The notes beneath the pieces are model-generated. The model ran no database searches. It saw only the letters and a program-made list of their open reading frames with translations, and was not told the DNA's origin. Below are positions 13,111-27,900 of a stretch of 64,000 nt of DNA, in pieces. Position 1 is the stretch's first letter. Each line of letters begins with the position of its first letter. Made by a program: the position numbers and the translations under genes. Source of the DNA: Aulostomus chinensis. Lineage: Eukaryota > Chordata > Actinopteri > Syngnathiformes > Aulostomidae. The stretch spans positions 1,035,001-1,099,000 of the forward strand of contig JBBMOA010000004.1 of the NCBI GenBank assembly GCA_037954235.1, written 5' to 3'.

Positions 13111-16100
13111 GTATGTTTCATGGACTTCTCGCCTTCGCAGAAACACGTTAATGTATTCTAAAGGGAGTACACAAATCTATGCGCGGGTGGTTTTGCGTCT
13201 TCGTCATGCCTTTGTTGGAAACTCCGATGCCCCCTGCATAACCAGTGGTGGGGGGTGTCAGGCTGCTAACGATGCTATAGCTGCTAACGTTAGCCCCCCC
13301 GCCTCCTGCTGCATTGCTAGTGGGCTGATGTTCTTATTAACGTTAACGTAAAGTTAGCTGGTGTTGTCAGAGTTGGCAATGATTTGCAACTAGTGGACAA
13401 TAAAATATGGTGTGTGTACGTGTGTAGTTAGGAAAGTAAGGTTAAATTCTTACAACCATACGACGTTAGCTTTTGAGCTACAGCTGAGTATGCTGTCTGA
13501 CTTAGCTGCTGTGGTGTCAGTTGCTGTCAATATACTGTTGGATCTTATCGAGGGTATTACGTAAATGTTATTGTCCGTTATTTGTGGAAAAACATTTCTT
13601 GAAACCATGAATTTCTTCATATGTAGTGCTGAAGTTGTACATGGCTAACTGTTTGCTACATATTTGTCATTCCTCTTAAGGTTTGACAGTGTGATGTATC
13701 TTGTGTAACAATGGAAAGGAAACAGGACTGGTGATGTTGACAAGACTGAGTCATAACTAAATCTGGTACTTAAGGTTAATAAGTCAAGTAGTATATGCAT
13801 ATTTCTGTAATTATGTACTTATTATATATTTATTGTATTTTTTTCCAAATGAAAAGCTACGTTATGTGAAAGCATAAGCAACTAAAGAACACAAGTATTC
13901 ACAGATGTCACATCAGTCACCTGCAGTGGGTTTGCATACAGACAAACATTAAGTGCAGACTATTTCTATAACTACCAGCATCAAAGCTGAAGTTTCCTTT
14001 GGTGAAAATTACCAAGTGACAGCCTATTGTGCAGTGTTGTAAATAAGCTGCTGTGCAGTCCTATGCAGGCATTTGTACACAGATGAGCAAAATGAAAACA
14101 CACTGAACCCTCATACGCAGAGAGCTCCTGAAGTTGAGATGACTTCCTTAGCTCTCAGAACAGCTGACAGGTTGCAGCAGTCTCATCCAAGTCCTTATTC
14201 ATCATAGCGGACAGCTGGTCTCCTGTTTTGTTTTTTGTTTTTTTATCCAGAAATTACTTTATGTCAACATGCAGTTTGTTAGTTCAATGGAAAGTCTGTT
14301 AATTCACAGCAGAGTAAATATGTTCCATGATGGTACAGGTGTGCAGTGATACAACCTCACTAGCTCATCTGCTGAGTTTGTAACCTGCCATTAATGATGG
14401 GACTGTCTTTCATTCAGGGGTCAGCCTGCCTCAGTGTCATTAGCTTGTTGAGTTTGTTTTGACATTACTCTGACTATGGCTTAAACTCGGCACAGTCTGT
14501 GTACCCTCACTTTCCCAAAGTGGCCTTCGATCTTTGAAAGACTAGATAAATCCAAATTATTTTTATGCAGTATGTTTCTCTGCCTCAGTGAAATACAGCT
14601 GTGCACCTGACATGTCATTGGCTGAATTAATTGATTGATGTGGTGCTTCTGTGCATCTACCATGACATCCATCCATCCATCCATCCATCCATCCATCCAT
14701 TCTCTATGCTGCTTATCAATCACAGGCTTGGGGATGGGGTAGCGGGGTGGGGGGCAGGATCCTATCTCAGCTGACTTTGGGCGAGACGGGTCGCCAGTCT
14801 ATCGCACGGCCATCAGGAACAATTAGGGGATCAGTATCTTGCTCAAGGATAGTTGCACATGGTAACTGGGGGAAGTGAGGATTGAACCAGCGACCCTTCA
14901 GATGCTAGATGGCCACTCTGTACCATGCTGCCACTAGTATGCCTATTCTTAAAATCTGTCTTTATCTATGTGTACTCACACATGCTCCCAGTCCTTTGCA
15001 CACACTGTATGCATTGAAACAGGTTTTTTTCCTGTCTTCATTGTATTCAAGATAAAGGAGAAGTTAAAGGAGGAAGTGTTCTCCTCAAAAATGATTTGCT
15101 CCTTGACACAATAAATTGTTCACGATTGTTTTCTTGGTTTCTCTAGATGTGATGGGACAGTGAGAGACCCTGAACCTAATTGTTTGTGTTGTGCCAATGC
15201 TTTATAAACACATCCAGGTATAAGCACAGATACATGACAAGAAAGGTGGCTGCTGTTCATTTTCAGCTCAAAATTAATGCACAGTCATTGTTAAGATTGG
15301 CTGTTATGGCAGTCATAAATAATCAATCAAAATTGAAATTGTGCAGCACACAACTGTGAGTTGTGCTCCAGTGGTTATTTTTAAAACATAATCCCTAATT
15401 TCAAACCTAGACAGGCAAAAAAGATGTGGCTGAATGTGCAAAGGGCAGATGATCGGTGCCACAGCCTGAACGTAGCCATGACCAGTATAAATTCGGGATA
15501 AGCTGTTACTGCTTTCAGCTTCAGATGATTGATAATATCGGCACCTCATCAGTATTGGCAGGCCTTTTTTTTATATATTGGTACAAGACAAATGGCCAAG
15601 AGCCATTTCGGCCCAGTTTTACTTAAGTCTTCTCTTATTTTCAGTAATGATACACTGTATATGGCTTTATTGATGGGCTATTCCAAATGTTTTGTAACCA
15701 TAGAAAAACTTTTTCAAATATGCAATATTTACATTTTATCTTAAGAATTTTTATATTGAAACTTATTTATATACATATAACATCCATATCCGTAGAGATA
15801 TCTATCAAAAAAACTGCAAAAATAAATCCAGTATCATGCATCCCATGTTTTTTCAAATCGTTTCAGTAAACCATAGCTAAATGACCTTGTGGTCCAGCAT
15901 CTGCTGCTATATCAAAGGATGTTGAACAGTAGTACATTCATCAGTTTCTTTATGCAAATTCAAGGCTTACAGGAAAGTTTCCTTTCAGAAGGGCGCTGCC
16001 TGAAATCTGGGTCATCTCCAGTATGGTGGTGAGAGAGACCAAATAAACCTGAATTAGTGTTCAAACTTCATTTGCACATTTACACAGGCCAAGCACCTTC

Positions 16101-18870
16101 TAACCATTTCTGCTCACTCAAACTCTCTCTCAAGAATGCAGGTCCTGCGCTTTCAATTTCATTTGAAAGTACAAATGAATTATACACCCAATAAGATGAG
16201 AGAGGCTTGCTCTGTGTGATACTGAATGTATAGAACCAAGTCGAACAAGCTTATTCTCTTTTCCATTGAGTATTCCCATCATTCCCTTCATGAAATCAGT
16301 TCACCTTCGCCCTCTTCATCAATGATTGCAATCTGTGCCTAAGTTGAATTTGTCCCTGCAATTGACTCTCATTTCTGATTGAATTTGATCTTACACTGCA
16401 GGGGAAAATACATCGGTGGTGTTACAAATATAGTGAAAAACATAACTATGATTGTCTTGTCTCTGTCTGTTGTCCAGGTTTAGAATGTCAATATGTCAAA
16501 CCTTTTTTGCTGTTGCTGCCAATAAAGCTTCAGTATCCTGATAAACATTTTTTTTTTCAAACTGGTGTAGTCTTCACATTTCTAGCTTTTGGCATGAGAA
16601 CTCGATGCCCCCCAAGGGCGTTTGCCATATGTCCTCTTAACCAGCTTGACAAAAGCTAAGCTTACTGCCTCAGTGAACAGATCAACTTTCAACCAAAAAT
16701 CAATGTTACAATGAAATAGAAAATATACATTACAAATAACAATTTATCATCACTGGAATGAAGGCAAGTAATTAAGAGGGGAAATAATGCACAGGCAGGG
16801 ATTGAAACTACAGTTACAAATGCCATCAGGAACCTTTTAGATGGGAGGTAGGTGTAAAGAGATCAAGCAGGGGCTGTTTCAGGTGACAAGGTGTCAGAGG
16901 TTATCTCCATGGGAGTTTGGCATGGTGAAAGTGATGTAACATCTGGTGTCTGAGTGTTTGGAGTCAAGCCCTTTACCCCCCATGTTCCTTAGCTGTCGGG
17001 AAAGCAGCTTCGCTGTCATCGAATTGTGAATACGATATCTAGATTAAGGACAAAGTTTTGAGTGCCACAATTTTTCCTGGGTTCTAAAATCAGACTGAGA
17101 AACATGGAGTTGTCTCAGGATTGGATGGGTTTGCATATTTCTATAACTTGGCAATGAAAAGCACAATGCCTCCTGGAGGCCTTCACTTGAAATATGCAGG
17201 AATTAAAATATGGCCTGGTCACCTTCTGTCACACCCTCCTCAGTCTTGTTTACACTCTGAAATAAAAGTCCCTGGTGGTATTTGCTTCTGCTTTCTTATC
17301 TTTTATTGTGGAAGTTGCAAAACAAAATTTATGTGAATTAATAATATTTGCTGACTTGTTGCTTCTGAGGCCATTAAAAATAATTAGATATACTTTACAG
17401 TGTGTATTGGAATCAAGCCTAAAATATCAAGATATTATTTTGAGGCTGTATCTTCCAGCCTAATCGTATGCTTTCCCAATAAGTGCGAGCATAAAAGGCC
17501 CTCAAATAGTGACAGCTGCACTGTTATCTACAGTACATACTCAACATGGACTTCCAAGCTTCAAGAATCTTGGAGATCCTTTTCAGATTTCAAATGGAAA
17601 TCCCTGAAAGATCAAACAAGCCTCCAGAATCTTGGAGATCATTTTCAGATTTCAAATTGAAATCCCCGAAAAATCAAACAATTTATTCAGTTGATTAAGA
17701 GTGAATTTGTATGACAAATTAAATTTAAGAGTGGGTTCATCAAACATGTCCTGTGTTAATCATTCAGTTCTTGCAAGGCCAGTCTTTATCTATTAGTTTT
17801 TGCCTTACGCCCTCTATTCTCCATTTTTTTTTTTTTTTGCCACCACTGTTCCCCTCTGTGCCAGAAATGCTGGCTCAGCACATGTTCCTCCTGGCTCTGT
17901 AGGGAAGCCAGTGCTAAACTCAACAGCGAGATGGTAACAGCTCAAGGTCTCTGGGGCCCAAGCTCTTTCTGACAGCCTACCCTCCAAACACAAGCCAACC
18001 TCCTGACTACCATCTCCTTCTCTCACACTCTGACACACACACACACACACACACCATAATTATTTCTCATTTTAGCTCACATACAAAGAGCAGCAAAGCC
18101 CCCAATTTTTTTTAAGTAGGTAATGATATACCTCTTTTTGAAATGCCACTGTTACTAATGTCAGTGAAAGATCAGTTTTCTTCTTTTTGCAACTTGCAAG
18201 TAACATGTTCCTTCCCTCAAAGGAATTTAGAGTAGAAATGGCATTTGGCCTCCTCTTAAACTTTACAGGAATATGGCTTTTTAGCCATCTGAGGAGCTAG
18301 CAAGCAACCAGTTCATGGCACAGCTTATCAACCAAAGGGGAGGACAGCCATAAATGTTATTAATCACCAGTAAATTAACAAACATAATTTAAGACAATAG
18401 ACAATTGATATGTTAATTGATATGTTGTTGCACTACTCATCATGAGCCATTAAAAAAACATTTAGCAGTTAACAACACATTCTCATCTCTGAATTTTATA
18501 CTGTTAAGAATGTTCAAATAAATGAATAATGATATACCATGAATAAAAATCTTCAAATAAACCCAGTGATAGGCAAATAGCATATACACTTCATGTCCTT
18601 GGGAATGGGTGATCAGCCCCAAAAATCTTGATCGGAACATTATCTTGTAAATTGTTCAGATGAACCTGCCGCAGGTTCAACTCTTCCATCCTGCTTTTCA
18701 ATGATGCCGTGACAAATTTATCAAGATTTGCCTAATTTTCTAAACATCAAAGTTTGAGTATTGACGAGAGCTAGCATAGCAAATTTAGAGTACAGTATAG
18801 TGTGTGATTGATATATATATATATATATGTGTGTGTATATATGTATGTATATTTATATATATATGTATAC

Positions 18871-18942
<72 letters not shown>

Positions 18943-21900
18943 ATATGCTTAGACATGCTGTTTTTTTTTCGCTGTTGAGTTTGGACATTTTTCTCACACT
19001 TGTGTCAGCCTTATCCCTGCTCTCTACCTGCACATTTCAGCCAGGAAGTGGAGTCCTGATGCCCGCCGCTGGCTGCACAGAGCAGAGTGATCATTCACAG
19101 CTTGTTTATCAAAAATCACACTAAGAAACACATTCCTTGCTTTATGACGTGCCGCTATTTGGGGATCCATGGGTTAGCTGCTTCTTCCTCTTGTTTCCGC
19201 TAGACGAAACAGTTGTTGTTGGGGGACGTATGTGGAGTTGCCTTGGGTCACTCTTGATTGGTTAGCAATGACCGATACTCGAGGAGCACATCCTGATTTA
19301 TTAACTGCCTCAAGAAACAATAAGCCCTCAGGCAGATGCACTGCTCTGTATGATAAGGTACCTAGATTAATTGAAGCCGTGGCGATTGATGTTGTCTCAA
19401 ATTGCAATTTCAATTTAAAATCAAGTAGTGGTTCAGCCCTAGCACAGATCTTCTGTGTTTATGTATGTTTTTCTTGGCCTCCTTATTTCTCTACAGGAAA
19501 TTAAACCACAGAGTCATTACAACCATGGCTACAGTGAGAATGTAAGCCGTAAAAACCACATGGATGACTACAGTACCTGGGATATTGTCAAAGCCACACA
19601 GTGAGTGTAATTGTGCATGTGGTTGTGTGTCATTGGGTTGGTCTGTGTTTTTAGCTGTGTCATGAAGAGTTGGGTGATGTCTACCACATTGGCATATGAC
19701 CATGTCCATTGGGAAACATTGCAGATGAATGATGACATAGTTGTTTTTTGGGGGGGGACAGGTGGGGGATGCATGTGTTCTTTTTTTTTCCTTGTTATCA
19801 ATTGCAAATTTTAATTCTTGAATGACAGTAACATTCTACCAGAAATTCACAATTTATAAAATGGTGAGAATATTGAGGAGAGGTAATGTAGAATAATCTT
19901 GGTGACATAACCAAAGTTAATATTACTGTTTCAACTGTTATTTTATCGGATGTTACCAGAGGTAATTGGTTTGATTTGATTTTTGATGATGTTGCCAGTT
20001 TTGCTAGCATTTTGTCGGTTTGCATATCATCAGTGTGTGAAGGTTTTAAATATTTCAATTCCCATCTTTGAACTGATTGTGTGTGGAGACTTACATTTCT
20101 CTGTGCATGTCTTACACAGGTACGGCATCTTTGAGAGGTGTAGGGAGTTGGTGGAGGCGGGCTTCGATGTTCGGCAACCAGACAAAGAAAATGTAACGCT
20201 CCTCCACTGGGCTGCCATTAACAACAGGATAGACTTGGTCAAGTGAGTCAGATACCAGACGGTGGGGATGACTTATATAGTTTATTTAGGGCTAATGCAG
20301 ATTATTAGTCATTCACTTGCTTTGGGAAATAAAAGTATACAATAAATAAAATTAAACTGCTCTATCAGCACTGTCTATGTTGAGATTGGATTCAAGGCCT
20401 CAAATAAAAAAAAATATTGAATGCAGAGTAAAGATTTTCCCCCAATGATTATTGTTCGTGCAGGTACTACATATCAAAGGGAGCCATAGTGGACCAGCTG
20501 GGAGGAGATCTCAACTCCACACCTCTGCATTGGGCCACCAGGTAACTCGAACGACATATCTGCCATTTTCTCGCCACACTTTTTTGTCCTTTATGAACCC
20601 ATTTTTCTCCACAGCATTTAAATTGTTCTTGATGGTCCTTTTTCTTCTATATCTGTCCACACTCTTTGTGTAACAGACATAATGGCAACTCAAATGACAT
20701 TGAGTAAAAAAATTGAATGCATGCTGAGGAAGCAGTTGATTAAGAAACGGAAAAGGACAGGTCAGCATACCAGTTTGACAGTTAACTTTTTTAGGTCTTA
20801 ATGATAAATGAAGTGGGGATATTCCTCCATTTCCCCTGACCTTTGTTAAAAGTATAAAAAAATATTGACTGAAATTTGTGAGCTTCCAAGCATCAGCAAC
20901 AGAGCATTTCTGAAACACATAGAAAACATTTTAATGCTGCACAAAACACATGCTTCAGTTCAAGGGCCATCTAGTTTTTTTCTCATGACACTTTACAGGT
21001 AGAGCAGGTCTTGCACCACACTCCTTCAATGAATTTACACCCAACAATTCTCCATGAGCAAGCACATCCTGCAACAGCGGTGACGAAAACCTTCCTTTTA
21101 ACAGGGAGGAATGTTGAGCAGATCCAGGCTCAATGGGGACGGCCTTCTGCTTTGACCGGTTGGGGGGAAAGAGAGCAGGAGACCAGGGCAGAGACAAAGA
21201 CAGATGATGGAGGAAGACAGATATACAGAAGGAAAGAGAGGGACAGAGATGAAAAGAGAGAGAAAGGGAAGAGACTGATGGACAGACGAGACATGAGCAG
21301 GTGGTGGTACAGGTGGCCGCTTGAGCTTGTTCAGGTCTGTAGCCTCCTCCTCCTCCTGCAGCACCGGAGATCTGGGATGTGGGGAGCTCAAAGGCTCCGG
21401 AAAAGAAGATGAGTTTGTAGAAAGAGTCCCTTCGGATCTGCAGTTCTTCCAACTGTCAGCATTGTCCAATAAAAGCGATTAAGAATATTAAACTGGACTA
21501 ATCTAATTTTGATATCCCTGTAGTGTTTTCAAATATTACATCTCACTCTCTCTTTGTGATTTATCTTGATCACTGGATGACTTTCTTGTGGGATTTCTAG
21601 GGCTGACCCTTCAGGGGTTCAGCCTAAAAGGATTTTAGATTGATCTCGGTGTGGCTCCAGAGTGCCCCTTTACTTAGTTAACTATGAGATTATCAGGTAT
21701 GTAAAAGTCTGTTTTGCCAAAGGTAAAGCTGATAACAAAGTGCCACCTGATCAAGATTGGAGACAAGGTGCAGGCAGGGGCCCATGGACCTCATGCATGA
21801 ATCTCTCTTGTGAGCATACATAGGTCCCTATAAATTCCATTTTATTTTTTCCCAAAGTTCGTTTTGTCCATTTTAAGTTTATGGAATTCCATTTTTTACC

Positions 21901-24834
21901 TTTTACTTATATTTTACCACAAAACAGTGTGTTTCAATAATGTTTATGAATAAAATGCACACTAATTAAATAAAAATGACCTTACATTCATTGAGGCAAC
22001 ACAATTTTGCACTTTTCCTCAATACTTTATTGCTGCATGATCATCATCGTGTTCTGCTGGCTAGCGTTAGCGCGATGCTTTTCTTTGTTTTTTATGTGAC
22101 TTTTGGAGAACAGGTGGTCATCTCATGTATTTTTCCGCTTCCAGTCAACAGAGTGTTGACAAAATGTACAAAATAACACGTCACCTGACACATAGAAGTC
22201 ACCGGGGTACTGCTCAGCTCTGTATTTAGGCGTTAGCATCTTATTGTGTAGCTTTTTAGCAGACAAGGGGAGTGTCATGTTTGCGTTTTGTTTGGAAAGG
22301 GACGGGGGGCAGGGGTTGTGTCACACGAATTAGCGACCCCCGGGAACGATTCCCCAGGTTTATGTTCCTCTGTCTCATGAAAACAGCAGACCCGCAATAT
22401 TCCGCATTTAAAATTAATTTAGTTTTTATTGCCCAATTCCGCGATTCCGTCTGCGGAAATTATAGGGCCCTACATACATCTATGAAGTCTTAGACTGTTG
22501 TTTTATGAGACAACTTTTGTTTCCTTTTTCCTTTTTGCTGAAGCAAACAACTGCTCATCCACTCATGCCCCCCCTGCTCTCTGTTGTTGAATTATTGATA
22601 GCTTTGACAACAGGCATCCACAAAGCCGGTACACCCAGGAGTCCTGTGTCATTCACCCTCCACCTGATAGTGGCCTTTACAATCCCCCGACCTCCTGTAT
22701 GACCTCAGCCATCTACCCCCACTGGGGAATCTGTGTGAAGGGTGTCACTGGCCGGGTCTGCTTGAGTCATATGCAGTGAAAGCGCTCATACAGTACTCAT
22801 GAAAAAAAATGTATTTTTGTCACTGTCACAAATGTGTTGTTGAATCCTTATTCTCCAGTTTGGGAACTTTGACATAGCACACATGGTATAAAACGTATTT
22901 CAAAAATACATTTTACTGTACACAATAAAAGCTTGTGATAAATCTGTAACATAAACAGCTGATTTTCACAGTTCACAAGTCAGAATGACTTTGACCAACC
23001 TCACCCGAAACCTCTTAATGATTGTTATTTTCTCTTAATTGATACTGTTTTCTTTAACCGTGCAATTGATCAGCTCATCATTTAAACCAGATTCACTGAA
23101 TTTGATGTGATTCAGACTTTGAGGCAGAGCAGTGAAAAATTAAATGTGTGACTGCATTCAAGACAACTTAGAAGTCAGAAAAAAACAAGCTCCAATTTGG
23201 GAAAAAATGAATTGACTGGTGTCTTCACTTGAAAGTTATTAGTTGGAAACAGTTTTTTTTTTTTCAGAGCTCCAGTTTCTGCAACCATACATCCCTTACC
23301 ATGTCAAAGATATTGGCATTAAGAATGCAATTGTTAAAAATGTAAACATAAAAAGAATGTAACTGTAAAAAACACATTTCTTGACATTTTATCACATAGT
23401 TTGTGCTATTTATTGATGTGATTTAGTATGTTTATTTTTTGAAATATCTTCATGCAACACTGGTTATTGTAACTAGTGCAAGTTTGCAATCCCCCCCCTT
23501 TTTTTTTTTTTTTACTTTCCCCATTGTGATAAGTTAACTTTATGCCAATCCCTCCTAAGGTAACAATGTCAAATTCTGAGTTGGTTTCAATATGGCCATC
23601 TCATAAATCTCCTATTGATTGAATATTGTTCTGTTTCAGGCAAGGCCATCTATCCATGGTGGTGCAGCTTATGAAGTACGGCGCAGACCCTTCTTTGATC
23701 GATGGTGAGGGATGCAGTTGTGTCCACCTGGCTGCCCAGTTCGGCCACACCTCAATTGTGGCCTACTTAATCGCTAAAGGACAGGTAGGAACCACTGCAG
23801 GGCCAGTGTAAGCTTTTGTGGTCCTGTTTGTGTGGTGTCATGTGTGTTTTGGAAGTGTCTTGGTTGCAGTGCTGTCCATCAGGGGGAGACATATTTCTTC
23901 TTTTCCTCCTCCTGCCCTATCTGTAGTTCCTCACTGTATCTGTCCTGTGTAACAGGATGTGGACATGATGGATCAGAATGGCATGACTCCTCTGATGTGG
24001 GCGGCTTACAGGACACACAGGTGTGTATGTTTATGTAGTTGAACATCAGGTTACCTGGAAAAAAACAGTTGAATTGTTGTCTCTTAAATTTTCAACCAGT
24101 GTGGGTGCCAAGAGGACATTGGACATACTGTAAAAAGCAAACACTTGCAGATACAGATTATACATTGTATATGTCTGCCGTCTAGGGGTAGGTGATATGA
24201 GGGTATGGATGAATGATGATTGAAATGTGACTGTTAGAAATATCGTTTTAGGTTTCATTGCATAAGATGAAGTGATCCAGTCTCCCCATTTTTACAACAA
24301 CTTAAACCCCTCAGCCAAATGTCTGTTCTGCCCTCTTTAATCGTCTGAATGATCATTTGTGCCTCTATGTGACAGTGTGGATCCCACCCGGCTGCTACTG
24401 ACCTTCAATGTGTCTGTCAACCTGGGTGACAAATATCACAAGAACACAGCGCTGCACTGGGCAGTGCTGGCTGGTAACACCACTGTCATCAGCCTACTGC
24501 TTGACGCTAACGCCAATGTTGATGCTCAGAACATCAAGGTAGTACCTTCATAGCATGATATAGTTTTTTTTCCACAACACAAACAATGGGATGAAAAGTG
24601 TCTTCTTCCATCTTACCTAAATAATGTTTCTAAGTGTTATGTTTCCGAAGGTAAGATGTCCATGCAGAGTGATCTTTTGTTGTGTTTTAGGGTGAAACCC
24701 CCCTTGATCTCGCCAAGCAAAGGAAGAATGTTTGGATGATAAATCACTTACAGGAGGCACGGCAGGCCAAAGGTTACGACAGCCCGTCCTACTTGAAGAG
24801 ACTCAAGATGGACAAGGTGCATAAAAACTCTCTT

Positions 24835-24931
<97 letters not shown>

Positions 24932-27900
24932 CTTGCTCAACATCTGACAGATGCTCTGTCATTTCAAGTTGCAAGTTTGCAATCCCCCCCCCCCTTTTTT
25001 TTTTTTTTACTTTCCCCATTGTGATAAGTTAACTTTATGCCAATCCCTCCTAAGGTAACAATGTCAAATTCTGAGTTGGTTTCAATATGGCCATCTCATA
25101 AATCTCCTATTGATTGAATATTGTTCTGTTTCAGGCAAGGCCTGAAACCTGGACAGCATATCCAGGCTGGACCTCTGCATTGTTGCACTGTCGCAGTGTG
25201 TCTGAGGAAGTAATTACATTTCTTTATGAAGCTGCCAGTTCGATGGCAAACTCAGTTTGATAGGAAGGCAACAATAACTTTTGATTATCGAGAAAAAAAC
25301 AGAAAGCTAACTTCTTACCGTCTGGTCTGGTCTGTCAGGATTTCACAGCGGTCCTCTGCTGACTCCAATGTTAAAGTTTCAGTCTTTCTTCATTATCAAG
25401 CTGTTTTTTTTGTGGACTTTTAACATGTTAAGGTTAAATTTGGTGCCTGGTGAATGTATAACAGTTACACTCATTACCTGGAGAGATTGGAAGGAGATAT
25501 TACATTGTTTTCAAAAAACAAATCCAGTTGAACCCCTCAAAGATCACAAGCTCAGCTTTGTTGCTTTGTTTGCTTCAAAAGTAAATCATTACTTTCATGG
25601 AGAAATTGGCTGAAACACTGCTGATGCTTAATGATTATTAGTAATTTATATAATCAGAATCAGTTTTATTGGCCAAGTATGTTCACAACATACAAGGAAT
25701 TTGACTCCGGCAGTTGGTGTCACTACTAGACTACTAATGATACATTATTTAGCTAACTACATAGGCCTACTGCTTTTGCTTCTTAATAATTGAAATATTG
25801 ACTAGATACCTTCCCAGCTTTACAGGAACAGTGTTGTTCCTTTATGTAGTTGATTCGATAGTTCACTTTCACAGTGTGGTCTGTAGGCTTCATCTTCTTC
25901 TGTCTGAAATCCCTTTTTTTGTGTTTCTAAAACATAGACAATATTTCTCCTGGGAATGCAGTTAGTGACAGTGGAAAATCTTTCTACCTTTCTACTTTAA
26001 AGAGACAATTGAAGAATCAACTGTACAGGGAACCCCTAGGCACTTAAAGCTGACCCTTCTCCCCTTTGTCCTCAGGGGTAAAAATCCTTTTTACAGCAAG
26101 AATAGCTATTGCATAATTCACGTCTGTTTATGCTGTGGTTATAAAGAATAACAAAGGTTAATTTAACCTTGACCCCTATGCTGTTATGTAAGCTTCAAAT
26201 GGAAACTCCTCAATCTGATGAAACATATTTTTAAGCATCCTCTTCCTCATGAAAATATTGTTATTTTTCAGTTCTGTTTTCATATTCTGTCTTTCGATCG
26301 CTGTTGGTCAACCTCACATCTGAACATTTTTTCTTCTCCCATTTCCCTCATGTCTTTTCTGTCTTCTCTTTCTCTCTACCATCTGTGTCCACCCATATGT
26401 TGCCACTCCTCTTTCTCCTACAGGAATTCAGACAGAAAGTTATGCTGGGAACGCCCTTCGTGGTTATCTGGCTGGTGGGTTTCATCGCTGACCTGGACAT
26501 TGACTCTTGGCTTATTAAGGGCATCATGTACGCTGGTGTCTGGGTCGCTGTGCAGTTCCTTTCCAAGTACGTCTCTCACAGTTAGATACACTGAAACACT
26601 CTTAGGCTTTTACACAGCTTTTCGTAAACACTGTCATGTGTAGTCATGGCTGCATGTAGCTTTAGCCTATATTGAGAACAGATGGGGCAGTTTATCAAAA
26701 TTTTACCAAAACAGACATGACTGTCAATCCTGATTTGATTCAAATGGACAAATCTAACTGTGTTCACACCAAACGCGAATGCGAATTTCGCATCGCGTTA
26801 TTCATGCGAATTTGACACCGGATCATTTTCAGGTCCATTTGTGTCATTCGCGCGAATACGCAAATTCACTCACTTGCCCGAGTAGCGAGTATTTCCAGCA
26901 ATGTTTCTCTCCGCCATTTCACCATGGATATTCAAAGAACTGTTGCGTTGTACCTGCTGTGGAAGTCCGAAATACGTCGGAAAACTAAACGCCGTTGTAT
27001 CTGGGTTAACAACACCATCTAGAGGCGAGCACAGCTCGGTGAATTTCACCGCTCGGTGAATCGAGCTCCTCCAGGGGCTCCATCTGGACAACTGCTGCTT
27101 CCAGCGGTATTTTCGGATGACGACTGGCCAGTTTAACGACCTGCTAGCTAGGATCAGTGACAGAATTCACGAATGGACACCAACTTATTCAACTGTTTCT
27201 TGTAATTTTGACACGTAGTGTCATATAGCACCGGGTTGCCACACACAGCCACATTCAACTTGTCCTCCATCTTCACAGTCAGCCGTGACGTTGGGACATC
27301 CTCAAAGCTGATTGGCTGTTGTAACGCGAAATTTCAAATTTCGCGCATTCTCCTCATTCGCGCTGCCCGACTGAAAATTTGTGTCATTCAGAATCAGAAT
27401 CAGTTTTATTGGCCAAGTATGTTCACAACATACAGGGAATTTGACTCCGGCCGTTGGTGTCACTCATGAAATTTGCAGAAGAAACATAAAATAAACATAA
27501 ATAATAGAAAGTATATACACCTATATAAAGAAGATGTGTACAAAATATGGTCAGTGCAAAAACACAATTGGTGCAAGGTACACAATGTAGTGCTGACTTA
27601 AGTGGGTATCCAGTTGAACATGAGTGTGTGACCACTCAACAGTGCAGCAGGTTAACAGATCAAGAGAGTAATGGCCGTGGGAAAGAAACTGTTTTTCAGT
27701 CTTGTGGTTTTTGTGCGCAGGGCTCTGTAGCGCCTGCCAGAGCGGAGGAGTGAGAACAGTTTGTGTCCAGGGTGAGAAGGGTCTCTGATGATGTTCCTTG
27801 CCCTCTTCCTGACTCTGGAGGAGTACAGTTCCTGAATGGAGGGCAGGGGGGCTCCAGTGAGTTTTTCGGCAGTCTTAACTGTGCGCTGCAGTCTGTTCTT

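Larger units (their letters stand above)
13111..19496 (+). other. zdhhc17: zdhhc17 intron 1
   Basis: 6.4 kb. The first 250 bases are CpG-rich and continue the promoter island. It holds the repeat at 14667-14937, a 63-bp tandem duplication at 17564-17683, a short (CA)n at about 18031-18052 and a compound (TA)n/(TG)n tract at 18811-18940. No other coding exon seen. Confidence 0.8.

Noticed and set aside
18804..19033. Peptides made of His/Thr or Val/Cys repeats
   Set aside because: Translations of TA/TG microsatellites, not genes. The same applies to frames over 24836-24928, 47353-47409, 49061-49138 and 51686-51738.
21011..21412. Arg/Glu-rich 133-codon frame (and its minus-strand partners)
   Set aside because: It falls inside a dispersed repeat with a purine-rich middle; composition explains the long frames.
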